40,000 nucleotides of DNA, from the NCBI RefSeq assembly GCF_022026395.1, contig NZ_CP041767.1:160001-200000 (forward strand), read 5' to 3'. Below the pieces are notes generated by a model. That model was given only the letters and a program-made list of their open reading frames with translations. It made no database searches and was not told where the DNA came from. The DNA comes from Brevibacillus brevis. GTDB taxonomy: Bacteria > Bacillota > Bacilli > Brevibacillales > Brevibacillaceae. This document shows positions 30,990-40,000 of the stretch, one piece after another. The translations under genes and the position numbers were made by a program. The number at the start of each line of letters is the position of its first letter. The first letter of the stretch is position 1.

Positions 30990-32633
30990 ATGGATGTAAA
31001 TCGTCGACAGTTTTTGACTTATCTCGGTGTAGGGACAGCGGCGTTGGCTTCGGTAGCAACAGGAATTCCTGCCCTGGCGGCTGGCGGTACCCTATCAGGA
31101 AAAACGGCCGATCATCTGTTTGGTCTCGATACAAAGAAGCATAACTTCAATCCGAAATTCAAAGAAATTCATCCGACTACAAAAGACGATGTTGTACTGC
31201 CGGACGGTTTTAAATACGATGTAGTGGCTTCCTATGGCGATAAGATCAATGCGGCAGGAGATACCTTCGGGTTCAACAACGACTTCACCTGTTTCCTGCC
31301 AATCGAAGGCAAGTCCGATCATGGCCTCTTGTGGGTAAATCACGAATATTTAGGTGAGTTGGAATATTACGTAAACGGTTATGACTATCTGAATGCTGAT
31401 TCTGAAGACAACAAACGTACCCCTGCACAAATCGAAAAATATTTGTATGCACTTGGCGGTTCCATTATTGAAATCAAAAATGAAAATGGCACATGGAAGC
31501 TTGTTTCCGATTCCAAATATGGTCGTCGGGTAAGCGGGCTGACCAAGCATGTGCTGACGGGTCCAGCAGCTTCCATTGCTAAAGAAGTAACCGGAACATT
31601 TGCGAACTGCTCCGGCGGCGTGACGATGTGGAATACAATTCTTTCCTGCGAGGAAAACTACATGGACGTCGTCGGTGATTGCAAGCTGCCTGAAGCCGAG
31701 CACTATGGCTGGGTTGTTGAGGTAGATCCATTTGATCCGAAATCGACTCCGAAGAAGCATACAGCATTGGGCAGATTCTCCCACGAAAACACGGCAATGG
31801 TTCTGGCTCCGTCTGGACAACTGGTCGTCTACATGGGGGATGATGCGAAAGACCAATACGTGTATAAGTATGTATCCAAAGGTAAGTACGATCCAAAGGC
31901 GGGGAAAAGCAATTCCAAGCTGCTTGAAGAGGGTACATTGTACGTTGCCAACTTCGGTAAGGGTAAATGGATTCCGTTGGATTTCGCAACAAATGAAGCA
32001 CTGAAAAAAGCAGTCGATGCAGATGGCAAACCGATGTTTGCTTCTCAGGCTGACGTGCTTCTCAACTGCCGAGATGCATCCAAAGCAGTAGGGGCTACCC
32101 CGATGGATCGCCCAGAAGACCTGGAAGTTCATCCGATTGATGGTTCCGTCTTCATTGCCTTGACCAACAACGACAAGCATGGCAACTTCTACGGACAAAT
32201 CGTTCGCCTGTTCGAGAATGACAACAACCATGCAGGTTTGGAGTTTACGTTTGAGATTTTTGCAGCAGGTGGACCACAAAGCGGTTTTGCGGCGCCAGAC
32301 AACATGGCTTTCGACAGCGCGGGTAACCTATGGGTCGTGACAGACATCTCGTCCTCGTCGATGAACAGCGGCATTTATAAATCCTTTGGAAACAATGGTG
32401 TGTTTTTCATTCCAACAACGGGTAACAGCAAGGGAGAAGCCGCACAATTCGCGTCTGCACCAGTAGGCGCTGAAATGACAGGTCCTTGGTTTACCCCTGA
32501 TGAAAAAACACTGTTCCTGGCGGTGCAGCATCCAGGTGAAAACCTGAAGTCGTATGACAAGCCAACCAGCCACTGGCCTAAAGGCGGAAATGCAGTAGCC
32601 ATGCCGAGCGTGATTGCTATTACAGGTTTCTAG
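30990..32633 (+). CDS. Tat-exported PhoX-like phosphatase (DUF839)
   Basis: 547-residue exported enzyme. The twin-arginine signal is clear: N-R5-R6-Q-F-L, a hydrophobic stretch to about residue 27 and an ALA cleavage site near 31. The mature part has the features I associate with the PhoX/DUF839 family (calcium/iron alkaline phosphatase): GLLWVNHEY, a Cys-containing NCSGGVTMWNTILSCEEN segment, GRFSHENTAMVL, and MDRPEDLEVHP. It should release phosphate from organic phosphates outside the cell. AAAGGAGAG precedes the ATG. tatA and tatC follow, so the substrate travels with its own translocase, comparable to phoD-tatAd-tatCd of B. subtilis but with a different phosphatase family. Confidence 0.88.
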   Translation: MDVNRRQFLTYLGVGTAALASVATGIPALAAGGTLSGKTADHLFGLDTKKHNFNPKFKEIHPTTKDDVVLPDGFKYDVVASYGDKINAAGDTFGFNNDFTCFLPIEGKSDHGLLWVNHEYLGELEYYVNGYDYLNADSEDNKRTPAQIEKYLYALGGSIIEIKNENGTWKLVSDSKYGRRVSGLTKHVLTGPAASIAKEVTGTFANCSGGVTMWNTILSCEENYMDVVGDCKLPEAEHYGWVVEVDPFDPKSTPKKHTALGRFSHENTAMVLAPSGQLVVYMGDDAKDQYVYKYVSKGKYDPKAGKSNSKLLEEGTLYVANFGKGKWIPLDFATNEALKKAVDADGKPMFASQADVLLNCRDASKAVGATPMDRPEDLEVHPIDGSVFIALTNNDKHGNFYGQIVRLFENDNNHAGLEFTFEIFAAGGPQSGFAAPDNMAFDSAGNLWVVTDISSSSMNSGIYKSFGNNGVFFIPTTGNSKGEAAQFASAPVGAEMTGPWFTPDEKTLFLAVQHPGENLKSYDKPTSHWPKGGNAVAMPSVIAITGF

Positions 32634-32653
32634 GACAAGGAGTGTAACAGATT

Positions 32654-32854
32654 ATGCTGTCGAGCATCGGTATTCCTGGATTAATTCTGATCCTGATCAT
32701 TGCTTTGGTGATTTTCGGGCCGAGTAAACTGCCAGAGATCGGTCGTGCTTTTGGACGAACCTTGACCGAATTTAAAACCGCAGCAAAAGATTTGACCAAA
32801 GACGATGATGAAAAAGAGAAGGCTCCAGAAGAAGCGTTGAAACGAATTAACTAA
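32654..32854 (+). CDS. tatA: Sec-independent translocase protein TatA
   Basis: 66 residues: one short span (about 5-21), the hinge [17 protein letters not shown] and a charged amphipathic helix with acidic tail, exactly the TatA plan. It forms the size-variable pore of the twin-arginine pathway. ATG 32654 with AAGGAG about 11 bases upstream. It begins 20 bases after the phosphatase stop; a terminator-like hairpin follows before tatC. In monoderm Bacilli a single TatA often does the work of TatA and TatB, and no tatB is seen here. Confidence 0.94.
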   Translation: MLSSIGIPGLILILIIALVIFGPSKLPEIGRAFGRTLTEFKTAAKDLTKDDDEKEKAPEEALKRIN

Positions 32855-32867
32855 TCCGGCCTGAGTG

Positions 32868-32901
32868 AAGGCGGTGCGTACACGAGACGCACTGCCTTTT
32901 T
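32868..32901 (+). terminator. Terminator-like hairpin between tatA and tatC
   Basis: AAGGCGGTGCGT (32868-32879) pairs with ACGCACTGCCTT (32887-32898), 12 pairs including one G-T, seven-base loop, five T in a row. It looks like a complete intrinsic terminator inside what should be one operon, so it may act as a partial terminator that lowers tatC relative to tatA. Confidence 0.82.
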
Positions 32902-32923
32902 CCGCGCATGAGGAGGAGTTCGA

Positions 32924-33652
32924 GTGAGCAAAGAGATGCCTATACTTGAGCATGTGACAGACCTGCGCCGCAGAATTTTGATTGTGCTGTCCGTTCTTGT
33001 TGTCAGTATGGTTATCTGCTTTTTATTTGTGGATCATATTTATTTGGCGTTAGCGAATCATTCAGGGGAAAAGCTGGCGATCCTTGGGCCGGGAGATATC
33101 CTGTCGATCTATGTAAAGCTGGCCGCAGTCGGTGCGCTTGCGATTACAATCCCGGTTGCCGCTTATCAAGTTTGGCGCTTTGTGGTGCCCGCATTGGAAG
33201 AAAGAGAGCGAAAAGTGGCGCTCATGTATATTCCGGCTCTGTTCCTGCTGTTTATTTTCGGGCTTTCCTTCGCCTACTTTGTGCTATTTCCGATGATGTA
33301 CAAATTTGTGTTGGGTTTATCCAACGGGAATTTTGAACTGGTCATTACAGCGAACGATTACTTCACCTTTATGCTCAATCTTTGCCTGCCGTTTGGGTTG
33401 CTTTTTGAACTGCCGGTTGTCGTTTTGTTTTTGAGCCATTTGGGGATTCTCAACCCGCATCGCTTGGCTAAAATACGCAAACCCGCCTATTTGGTGCTCG
33501 CGATTATCTCGATTACTATTACGCCGCCTGATTTCCTCTCCGATATTATGGTAATTGTGCCACTTATCGTTTTGTATGAAATCTCCATTACTATCTCGCG
33601 TTTCGTACACGGCAAACGCTCGGAGGAAACGGAACTTTCTTCGGAAGTGTGA
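32924..33652 (+). CDS. tatC: Sec-independent translocase protein TatC
   Basis: 242-residue receptor subunit of the twin-arginine translocase, which recognises the RR signal. Begins MPILEHVTDLRRRILI, the conserved cytoplasmic N-terminus, and has six predicted spans with YQVWRFVVPALEERERK in the first periplasmic-to-cytoplasmic part and a PAYLV/ITPPDFLSDI segment typical of the family. GTG start; GAGGAGGAG lies six bases upstream. It completes the phosphatase-tatA-tatC module; 38 bases separate it from pabC. Confidence 0.94.
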   Translation: MSKEMPILEHVTDLRRRILIVLSVLVVSMVICFLFVDHIYLALANHSGEKLAILGPGDILSIYVKLAAVGALAITIPVAAYQVWRFVVPALEERERKVALMYIPALFLLFIFGLSFAYFVLFPMMYKFVLGLSNGNFELVITANDYFTFMLNLCLPFGLLFELPVVVLFLSHLGILNPHRLAKIRKPAYLVLAIISITITPPDFLSDIMVIVPLIVLYEISITISRFVHGKRSEETELSSEV

Positions 33653-33658
33653 TATGAT

Positions 33659-33686
33659 GCTCTCGACTATATTATCGGGAGAGAGC
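33659..33686 (+). other. Hairpin that may cover the pabC ribosome binding site
   Basis: GCTCTC (33659-33664) pairs with GAGAGC (33681-33686) across a 16-base loop. The GGGAGAGAG Shine-Dalgarno of pabC at 33677-33685 lies partly within the 3' arm. It may reduce pabC translation. Confidence 0.3.
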
Positions 33687-33690
33687 GCAG

Positions 33691-34536
33691 ATGCACGTTT
33701 ATGCTAACGGGACGATTTGTCCGGCTCATGAGGCTACAGTATCGATATTGGATCACGGGTTTTTGTACGGTATTGGTTTGTTTGAAACCTTACGTGTATA
33801 CGACCGCAAGCTATTTCTATGGGATGCTCATTACGCCCGGCTTTGTTCCGGGCTTTTTGCGTTGCAGATTCAACCTGCTTGGACAAGGGAAGAGCTGGCG
33901 GAAGCCATTTTGATGACCATCGATGCAAACGAGTTGCGTGATGCTTACGTCCGCTTGAGTATTACGGCTGGCGCAGAAGGGGTGGGCTTGGTAGCAGAGG
34001 GCTACGAGCGTCCGTCCTTATTTGTATTTGCCAAACCTGTAGCACCTCTGGCAGTACCTCCCATGCCAAAACGGTTGCAGACATTGGCGTTGGCTAGACA
34101 GACAGCAGAAGGCCAGCAGCGCTTTAAATCGCACAATTACTTAAACAATGCTCTTGCACGCCAAGAACTCGGTGCCCGTCCCGATGTGGAAGGTCTGTTT
34201 TTGACGCATGATGGCTTCGTGGCGGAAGGAATTGTGAGCAATGTGTTCTGGGTCAAGAACGGCCAGTTGTTTACCCCTTCTATTGATACGGGCATTCTAG
34301 ATGGTGTGACGCGGCGACATGTTTTGGCTTTGGCACAGCAATTATCGATACCTGTCGAAGAAGGTCGATATCGCTTGGAAGAGCTGCTCAATGCCGATGA
34401 AGTCTTTACGACAAATTCCGTGCAAGAGATTGTTCCGATTACTGAAATTGACGGGCATTCCGTCCCTTCGACATATGGTACATATTCGTGCGAACTGCAC
34501 CGCGCCTACCGTCAGTCTGTAGCGGCTAGCGAGTAA
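33691..34536 (+). CDS. pabC: 4-amino-4-deoxychorismate lyase
   Basis: 281-residue class IV PLP enzyme that releases pyruvate from aminodeoxychorismate to give p-aminobenzoate. K146 in RFKSHNYLNN is the PLP lysine and E179 in VAEGIVSNVFW follows at the right distance; the N-terminal SILDHGFLYGIGLFETLRVY is family standard. Relatives include D-amino acid transaminases, but the pab/fol context decides. It should follow pabA directly as in B. subtilis; here 2.8 kb with the phosphatase-tat module lies between. ATG 33691 after GGGAGAGAG. Confidence 0.92.
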   Translation: MHVYANGTICPAHEATVSILDHGFLYGIGLFETLRVYDRKLFLWDAHYARLCSGLFALQIQPAWTREELAEAILMTIDANELRDAYVRLSITAGAEGVGLVAEGYERPSLFVFAKPVAPLAVPPMPKRLQTLALARQTAEGQQRFKSHNYLNNALARQELGARPDVEGLFLTHDGFVAEGIVSNVFWVKNGQLFTPSIDTGILDGVTRRHVLALAQQLSIPVEEGRYRLEELLNADEVFTTNSVQEIVPITEIDGHSVPSTYGTYSCELHRAYRQSVAASE

Positions 34537-34588
34537 ATTATGGTATGCTACTATTCAATGTGCGAAGACGGAAAAAGGGAGTTTGATC

Positions 34589-35776
34589 ATGAAATACAAT
34601 TCATTTCGAATCCATGCTGCGACCTTCGCTGAGATGGTTTCGGAGCTTGTCAAAAGGGGAGTTCCTGTTCCTGAAGCCGAACGCATGACGGAAGCGGGGA
34701 CGAGCCTGAAGATTCACACGGAAAACATGAGTGGGGCAACAGCACAGAGTGTGAGAGAGATTATGCACTCTTTCGATGCGGAAGCTGTTATCTCAGACCA
34801 ACCAGGTACTGCCGACAAAAAATACGTGCTGCTGTTGGCTTCTCACAAGAAGATGGATTTGGCGTTGGATTATATGAAAACCCAAACAGAAGAACTACGA
34901 GCGTTGGCGGCAGAGGTACGGGAAGTTTTAGCGATGCCTGCCAAGCTTCGTGCGCGGCGCGAGCTGAACTGTGGCCAGTATGTCCTGCCATTGGGAGAGC
35001 GTACGCTAGTCATGGGTATTTTGAATGTGACGCCTGATTCATTTTCGGATGGCGGCCGTTATGTCGATGTGGAGGCAGCACTTGCACAAGCGCGTGCAAT
35101 GGTTGAGGCTGGAGCTGACCTGATTGATATCGGGGGAGAATCGACACGTCCGGGGTCGGAAGCAGTCGATGAGGCGACGGAGCTGGAAAGAGTGCTGCCA
35201 GTCATTCGGATGCTTTCGCAGGAATTGTCTGTTCCGCTGTCCATTGACACATACAAAGCGGCGGTTGCAGAACGGGCTATTTTGGAAGGGGCACATATCA
35301 TCAATGATGTATGGGGAGCGAAGCGTGACCCGCGGATGGGAGAGGTAGCTGCTCGTCTCGATGTGCCCATTATCCTGATGCACAACCGCGAAGACACGGA
35401 CTATCACGACTTTTTCCCAAACTATATCAAAGACCTGCGTGAGTCCGTACAGATCGCTTTGCAGGCAGGGGTAAAGCAGGAGCGAATCATCCTCGATCCG
35501 GGGATTGGGTTTGTAAGGACTGTCGAGCAAAATCTCGAAACGATGCGCAGGCTGGATGATCTGGTAGGGCTGGGCTATCCCGTTCTACTTGCTACTTCAC
35601 GCAAGCGGATGATTGGTCATGTTCTCGACTTGCCTGTAGATGAACGTGTCGAAGGTACGGCAGCGACGGTTGCTCTCGGGGCGGCAAAAGGCTGTCATAT
35701 GGTACGGGTGCATGATGTCAAAGAAATGAAGCGCGTTACGAAGATGATGGACGCGATGCTAAAAGGGGGCATTTAA
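34589..35776 (+). CDS. folP: Dihydropteroate synthase with an N-terminal extension
   Basis: 395 residues. The dihydropteroate synthase barrel occupies about 126-395, with LVMGILNVTPDSFSDGG (140-156), IDIGGESTRPGS (179-190), PLSIDTYKA, INDVWG and LATSRKRMIG; it joins p-aminobenzoate to the pterin and is the sulfonamide target. Family members usually have about 270-285 residues. The first 125 here are an additional domain with no recognised motif, ending in a predicted helix. AAAAGGGAG is seven bases before ATG 34589; the extension has good coding character and no internal start with a comparable ribosome binding site was seen. folB starts four bases after the stop. Confidence 0.93.
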   Translation: MKYNSFRIHAATFAEMVSELVKRGVPVPEAERMTEAGTSLKIHTENMSGATAQSVREIMHSFDAEAVISDQPGTADKKYVLLLASHKKMDLALDYMKTQTEELRALAAEVREVLAMPAKLRARRELNCGQYVLPLGERTLVMGILNVTPDSFSDGGRYVDVEAALAQARAMVEAGADLIDIGGESTRPGSEAVDEATELERVLPVIRMLSQELSVPLSIDTYKAAVAERAILEGAHIINDVWGAKRDPRMGEVAARLDVPIILMHNREDTDYHDFFPNYIKDLRESVQIALQAGVKQERIILDPGIGFVRTVEQNLETMRRLDDLVGLGYPVLLATSRKRMIGHVLDLPVDERVEGTAATVALGAAKGCHMVRVHDVKEMKRVTKMMDAMLKGGI

Positions 35777-35779
35777 ACC

Positions 35780-36151
35780 TTGGATAAAATCTACTTCAAT
35801 GGCATGTCATTTTACGGATATCACGGTGTGTTTGGAGCAGAGGCTGAACTGGGCCAACGGTTTTATGTCGATTTGGAGCTATCGCTCGATTTATCCAAAG
35901 CCGGAGCGAGTGACGATCTTCACGATACAGTCAATTACGCCGATATCTTTACTTGTGTGCAAAAAATTGTCGAGGGTGAACGATTTCATCTGGTAGAAAA
36001 ACTGACCGCTGTGATAGCAGAACGTCTACTGGAGCAATTCCCTTTGCATGAAGTCAAAGCAAAAGTGACCAAGCCGAATCCGCCGATCAATGGGCATTAT
36101 GAGTCGGTTGCGATTGAGATGATCCGTAGAAGAGAGGATTTTGCTTCATGA
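35780..36151 (+). CDS. folB: Dihydroneopterin aldolase
   Basis: 123-residue enzyme converting dihydroneopterin to 6-hydroxymethyl-dihydropterin and glycolaldehyde. FYGYHGVFGAEAELGQRFYVDLEL at the N-terminus and KVTKPNPPINGHYESVAIEM at the C-terminus carry the family's conserved Glu and Lys. Start is TTG 35780, following AAAAGGGGG by about ten bases; no ATG is available before the conserved region. Its end overlaps folK by four bases (ATGA), so the two consecutive pathway enzymes are coupled. Confidence 0.94.
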   Translation: MDKIYFNGMSFYGYHGVFGAEAELGQRFYVDLELSLDLSKAGASDDLHDTVNYADIFTCVQKIVEGERFHLVEKLTAVIAERLLEQFPLHEVKAKVTKPNPPINGHYESVAIEMIRRREDFAS

Positions 36152-36675
36152 CAGTTGCGTATTTGGCGCTAGGCTCCAATCTCGGGGATCGGGCACAGAA
36201 CTTGCTCCGGGCGATACAGAGATTGAACGAGCAACCTGGAATTCGCGTGCTTCGTGTCTCCTCTGTTTATGAGACCGATCCATTTGGCTACGTCGAACAA
36301 GACGCATTTCTGAATATGGCGATCGCTGTGGAAACAGATCAGACCCCGGATCAGCTTTTAGAGACGGCATTGTCAGTAGAGCGAGAGCTGGGACGTGTGC
36401 GAACGATTCGATGGGGACCGCGCACGATAGATATTGACTTACTGTTGTACGGGACATCTCGTGTTTCGCAAGACAATCTCATGATTCCTCATCCCGGGCT
36501 GAGCGAGCGTGCTTTTGTACTCGTGCCGCTTCGAGACGTTTGGGAAGGCGGCGTTTTACCTGAGCATAACCAGACCATTGATCATTATCTTTCCTTATTG
36601 GTAGAAGATCACAAGGGGGTACGTGAGTGGGGAGCAATCAACTGGGAAATCGAATCCGGTCCTTCCGAAAGCTAA
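36148..36675 (+). CDS. folK: 6-hydroxymethyl-dihydropterin pyrophosphokinase
   Basis: 175-residue kinase that pyrophosphorylates 6-hydroxymethyl-dihydropterin for FolP. YLALGSNLGDR begins the protein, and the HPPK signature RWGPRTIDIDLLLYG lies at about 88-102 with the two metal-binding aspartates D95 and D97. Length is typical. Start overlaps folB (ATGA). The 3' end overlaps the small regulator gene by 49 bases in another frame, an arrangement also seen around yazB in relatives. Confidence 0.94.
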   Translation: MTVAYLALGSNLGDRAQNLLRAIQRLNEQPGIRVLRVSSVYETDPFGYVEQDAFLNMAIAVETDQTPDQLLETALSVERELGRVRTIRWGPRTIDIDLLLYGTSRVSQDNLMIPHPGLSERAFVLVPLRDVWEGGVLPEHNQTIDHYLSLLVEDHKGVREWGAINWEIESGPSES

Positions 36676-36836
36676 AAGGGTATACACAGCAGTCCCTTTC
36701 GGAAAAGATGGGAGTGTCATTGTCTTTTGTTGGATCACTAGAGAGAGGAACTCGTACGCCAACAGAGCCTGTATTACGGAAGATCGCCAGCACTTTACAG
36801 GTAGACTACGATGAATTATGTGCTATAAATAAGTGA
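36627..36836 (+). CDS. Small XRE-family DNA-binding protein (YazB-like)
   Basis: 69 residues that are essentially one helix-turn-helix domain: GNRIRSFRKLKGYTQQSLSEKMGVSLSFVGSLERGTRTPTEPVLRKIASTLQV. No further domain, so it is a minimal Cro/CI-type regulator. Start is GTG 36627 with AAGGGGG seven bases upstream, inside folK, so translation is probably coupled. Same position as yazB in B. subtilis, between folK and dusB. Target unknown; autoregulation of the folate genes is a guess. Confidence 0.85.
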   Translation: MGSNQLGNRIRSFRKLKGYTQQSLSEKMGVSLSFVGSLERGTRTPTEPVLRKIASTLQVDYDELCAINK

Positions 36837-36906
36837 TGTAATGAAGTTTGGATAGGATTGTCCTCTCCAAGACCCCGACTAAGCGGGAATAAGGAGGCGA
36901 ATATAG

Positions 36907-37935
36907 ATGAAAATCGGCAATATTGAATTAAAGAACAACGTAGTTCTCGCTCCAATGGCAGGTGTTTGTAATCCTGCTTTTCGTCTGATTGCCAAGGAGT
37001 TCGGTACTGGATTGGTTTGCGCCGAGATGGTAAGCGACAAGGGCATTGTGCACGGAAACAAAAAAACGATAGATATGCTATTTGTCGACGAACGCGAAAA
37101 ACCACTAAGTTTGCAGATTTTTGGTGGAGACAAGGAAACCTTGGTGAGTGCGGCGAAATATGTAGACCAACATACGAACGCGGATATCATTGATATCAAC
37201 ATGGGCTGTCCTGTGCCGAAAATTACGAGCTGTGATGCAGGTGCGCGTCTGTTGCTCGATCCTGATAAAATCTACGAAGTCGTATCTTCTGTGGTCGATG
37301 CGGTCGACAAGCCGGTTACCGTGAAGATGAGATTGGGCTGGGACGAAGATCATCTGTACGTACTGGATAATGCCAAGGCAGTAGAACGTGCAGGCGGCAA
37401 AGCGATCGCTGTTCATGGACGCACCCGCGTACAAATGTACAAAGGGAAAGCGGACTGGGACTGGATCCGTCGGGTGAAGGAAACCGTTTCGATTCCGGTG
37501 ATCGGAAACGGCGATGTGGCTACTCCTGAGGATGCGAGACGCATGCTGGATACAACGGGATGCGATGGTGTTATGATTGGGCGGGCTGCGCTCGGAAATC
37601 CGTGGATGCTGTATCGCACCATTCAATACCTGACGACGGGAGAGCTGGGTCCAGAGCCAACCGCACGTGAAAAGATGAATATTTGTTTATTGCATGCAGA
37701 GCGTTTAATCGCGCTGAAGGGTCCGAGAGTGGGAGTCCTTGAGATGCGCAAGCACGCGGCGTATTACTTGAAAGGCTTGAAGGGCTCGACGCACACGAAA
37801 AATCTCGTGAATGCGGTTGAGACAGAAGAGGAGCTTCGCAGCGTCCTCATGAACTTTGTTGACTGGATTGAAAACTACGCAGGTGACAGCGAAGAACCGC
37901 TGGAACCAGCAAGTGATGAGGCTGTCAGCTACTAA
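36907..37935 (+). CDS. dusB: tRNA-dihydrouridine synthase
   Basis: 342-residue flavoenzyme reducing uridine to dihydrouridine in t[23 protein letters not shown] at the N-terminus, the catalytic cysteine C101 in NMGCPVPKI, and the FMN-binding VKMRLGW, AVHGRTR and IGNGDV segments are all present. AATAAGGAGGCG precedes the ATG. The 70-base gap after the regulator gene contains only weak inverted repeats, so it may belong to the folate transcript. In B. subtilis lysS follows directly; here greA is between. Confidence 0.94.
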   Translation: MKIGNIELKNNVVLAPMAGVCNPAFRLIAKEFGTGLVCAEMVSDKGIVHGNKKTIDMLFVDEREKPLSLQIFGGDKETLVSAAKYVDQHTNADIIDINMGCPVPKITSCDAGARLLLDPDKIYEVVSSVVDAVDKPVTVKMRLGWDEDHLYVLDNAKAVERAGGKAIAVHGRTRVQMYKGKADWDWIRRVKETVSIPVIGNGDVATPEDARRMLDTTGCDGVMIGRAALGNPWMLYRTIQYLTTGELGPEPTAREKMNICLLHAERLIALKGPRVGVLEMRKHAAYYLKGLKGSTHTKNLVNAVETEEELRSVLMNFVDWIENYAGDSEEPLEPASDEAVSY

Positions 37936-37957
37936 AACTGGTGGTTCATTCCAGACA

Positions 37958-37986
37958 TTGACAAGGGTTCCTTCATATCCTATAAT
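37958..37986 (+). promoter_or_regulatory. Perfect consensus SigA promoter downstream of dusB
   Basis: TTGACA (37958-37963), exactly 17 bases, TATAAT (37981-37986). It is the best promoter match in the window. Transcription should begin near 37993, about 15 bases before the hairpin at 38008 and about 160 bases before greA. Confidence 0.88.
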
Positions 37987-38007
37987 ACTCCGTAATATTG
38001 GGTGCCG

Positions 38008-38031
38008 AGCTGCCAGTCCTCACTGGCAGCT
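38008..38031 (+). terminator. Hairpin right after the consensus promoter (terminator of dusB or attenuator)
   Basis: Perfect 10-bp stem AGCTGCCAGT / ACTGGCAGCT with a four-base loop CCTC, followed by TTTACCTTTG, an interrupted T-run. It may end the folate-dusB transcript. Being only about 15 bases into the RNA made from the promoter at 37958, it could also act on that RNA. Confidence 0.6.
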
Positions 38032-38152
38032 TTACCTTTGAACCTCACAGACGATTGCATTCTGCTGTATATTGTATAGAACATCTACATATAATCCTTT
38101 GTACTTTACCCAGTATAAATGGAATCATTTTTTAAAACGGGGGAATTGAACC

Positions 38153-38629
38153 ATGTCTGAAAAAGAAGTCATCCTTACACCAGAAGGTTTAACAAAGCTG
38201 GAACAAGAGCTTGAAGATTTGAAAACGGTTAAACGTAAGGAAGTAGCTGCTCGTATTAAAGAAGCGATTAGCTTTGGAGATATCAGTGAGAACTCTGAAT
38301 ACGAAGAAGCAAAGAATGAGCAAGCGTTCATCGAAGGTCGCATTCTGACCCTGGAAAAAATGCTGCGCAATGCCCGCATCATCACAAATGAAGATGTTGA
38401 TACAGGTGTTGTAAGTGTTGGTTCCCGCGTGAAGCTGAAAGACCTAGAGTTCGGTGATGTTATGGATTACACGATTGTGGGTTCTGCTGAATCCGATCCG
38501 ATGAACAACAAGATTTCCAACGAATCCCCGGTAGGTCAAGCGCTCCTCGGCAAAGCAAAAGGCGCGATTGTTGACGTCAACGTACCGGCTGGAGTCATTC
38601 AGTACGAGATTCTTGATATTAACCTGTAA
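38153..38629 (+). CDS. greA: Transcription elongation factor GreA
   Basis: 158-residue factor that enters the RNA polymerase secondary channel and stimulates cleavage of backtracked RNA. N-terminal coiled coil (about 8-75) with the acidic tip [10 protein letters not shown] (D43, E46), then the C-terminal FKBP-like domain with VGSRVKLKD and [19 protein letters not shown] precedes the ATG. Two possible -10 sequences lie in the 120 bases upstream (TATAAT at 38090-38095, without a good -35), besides the consensus promoter further up. It is an insertion relative to the B. subtilis dusB-lysS order. Confidence 0.96.
   Translation: MSEKEVILTPEGLTKLEQELEDLKTVKRKEVAARIKEAISFGDISENSEYEEAKNEQAFIEGRILTLEKMLRNARIITNEDVDTGVVSVGSRVKLKDLEFGDVMDYTIVGSAESDPMNNKISNESPVGQALLGKAKGAIVDVNVPAGVIQYEILDINL

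Positions 38630-40000
<1,371 letters not shown>

Noticed and set aside
36806..37202. Minus-strand frames opposite dusB
   Set aside because: No ribosome binding sites and opposite a gene with all catalytic motifs.

Overview
The window looks like chromosome of a Gram-positive, endospore-former-type member of the Bacillales. Genus Brevibacillus (Paenibacillaceae) is my best guess. The main reason is the gene order hslO - yacD-like PPIase - cysK - pabB - pabA - pabC - folP - folB - folK - yazB-like - dusB - lysS, which is the Bacillus subtilis folate/lysS neighbourhood, plus a dppBCDE/ykfBCD block like that of B. subtilis. Every gene I can support lies on the + strand. I see no rRNA, tRNA, CRISPR array, insertion sequence or prophage, and no gene-free stretch longer than about 250 bases.

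Region 1 (1-6688) is a Tad/Flp-type pilus or secretion locus. It holds a CpaE-like ATPase (5' end outside the window), a CpaF/TadA motor ATPase, TadB- and TadC-like membrane platform proteins, a Flp pilin with a textbook class III signal (G, then E at +5), a TadV/CpaA prepilin peptidase, two TadE/TadG-like pseudopilins, and a protein of unknown function with an internal repeat.

Region 2 (6723-16014) follows directly and is a second, much more divergent Tad-like machine. It has two unknown genes preceded by structured leaders, two MinD/CpaE-like proteins whose P-loops have lost the signature lysine, a CpaB-like SAF protein, a second CpaF-type motor with intact Walker motifs, second TadB/TadC-like proteins, and a run of seven small single-span membrane proteins. 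Several of those are under 51 codons, and none has the Flp cleavage motif. There is no second prepilin peptidase and no secretin. This cluster is the best candidate in the window for an undescribed system.

Region 3 (16024-24504) holds a DUF3870-type gene with its own promoter and terminator, then dppB-dppC-dppD-dppE (peptide ABC importer), then from a separate extended -10 promoter ykfB-ykfC-ykfD (L-Ala-D/L-Glu epimerase, NlpC/P60 endopeptidase, second transporter ATPase). Together they describe uptake and breakdown of cell-wall peptides.

Region 4 (24530-40000) begins with an extra primary-like (group 2) sigma factor with an altered -10 recognition helix. Then come hslO, a membrane-anchored parvulin, cysK, and the p-aminobenzoate/folate genes. 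The folate run is interrupted between pabA and pabC by a phosphate-scavenging module: a Tat-exported PhoX-like phosphatase behind a three-repeat Pho-box-like sequence, with its own tatA and tatC and a terminator-like hairpin between the two tat genes. The window ends with yazB-like, dusB, a greA gene behind a perfect consensus promoter, and the first 423 codons of lysS.
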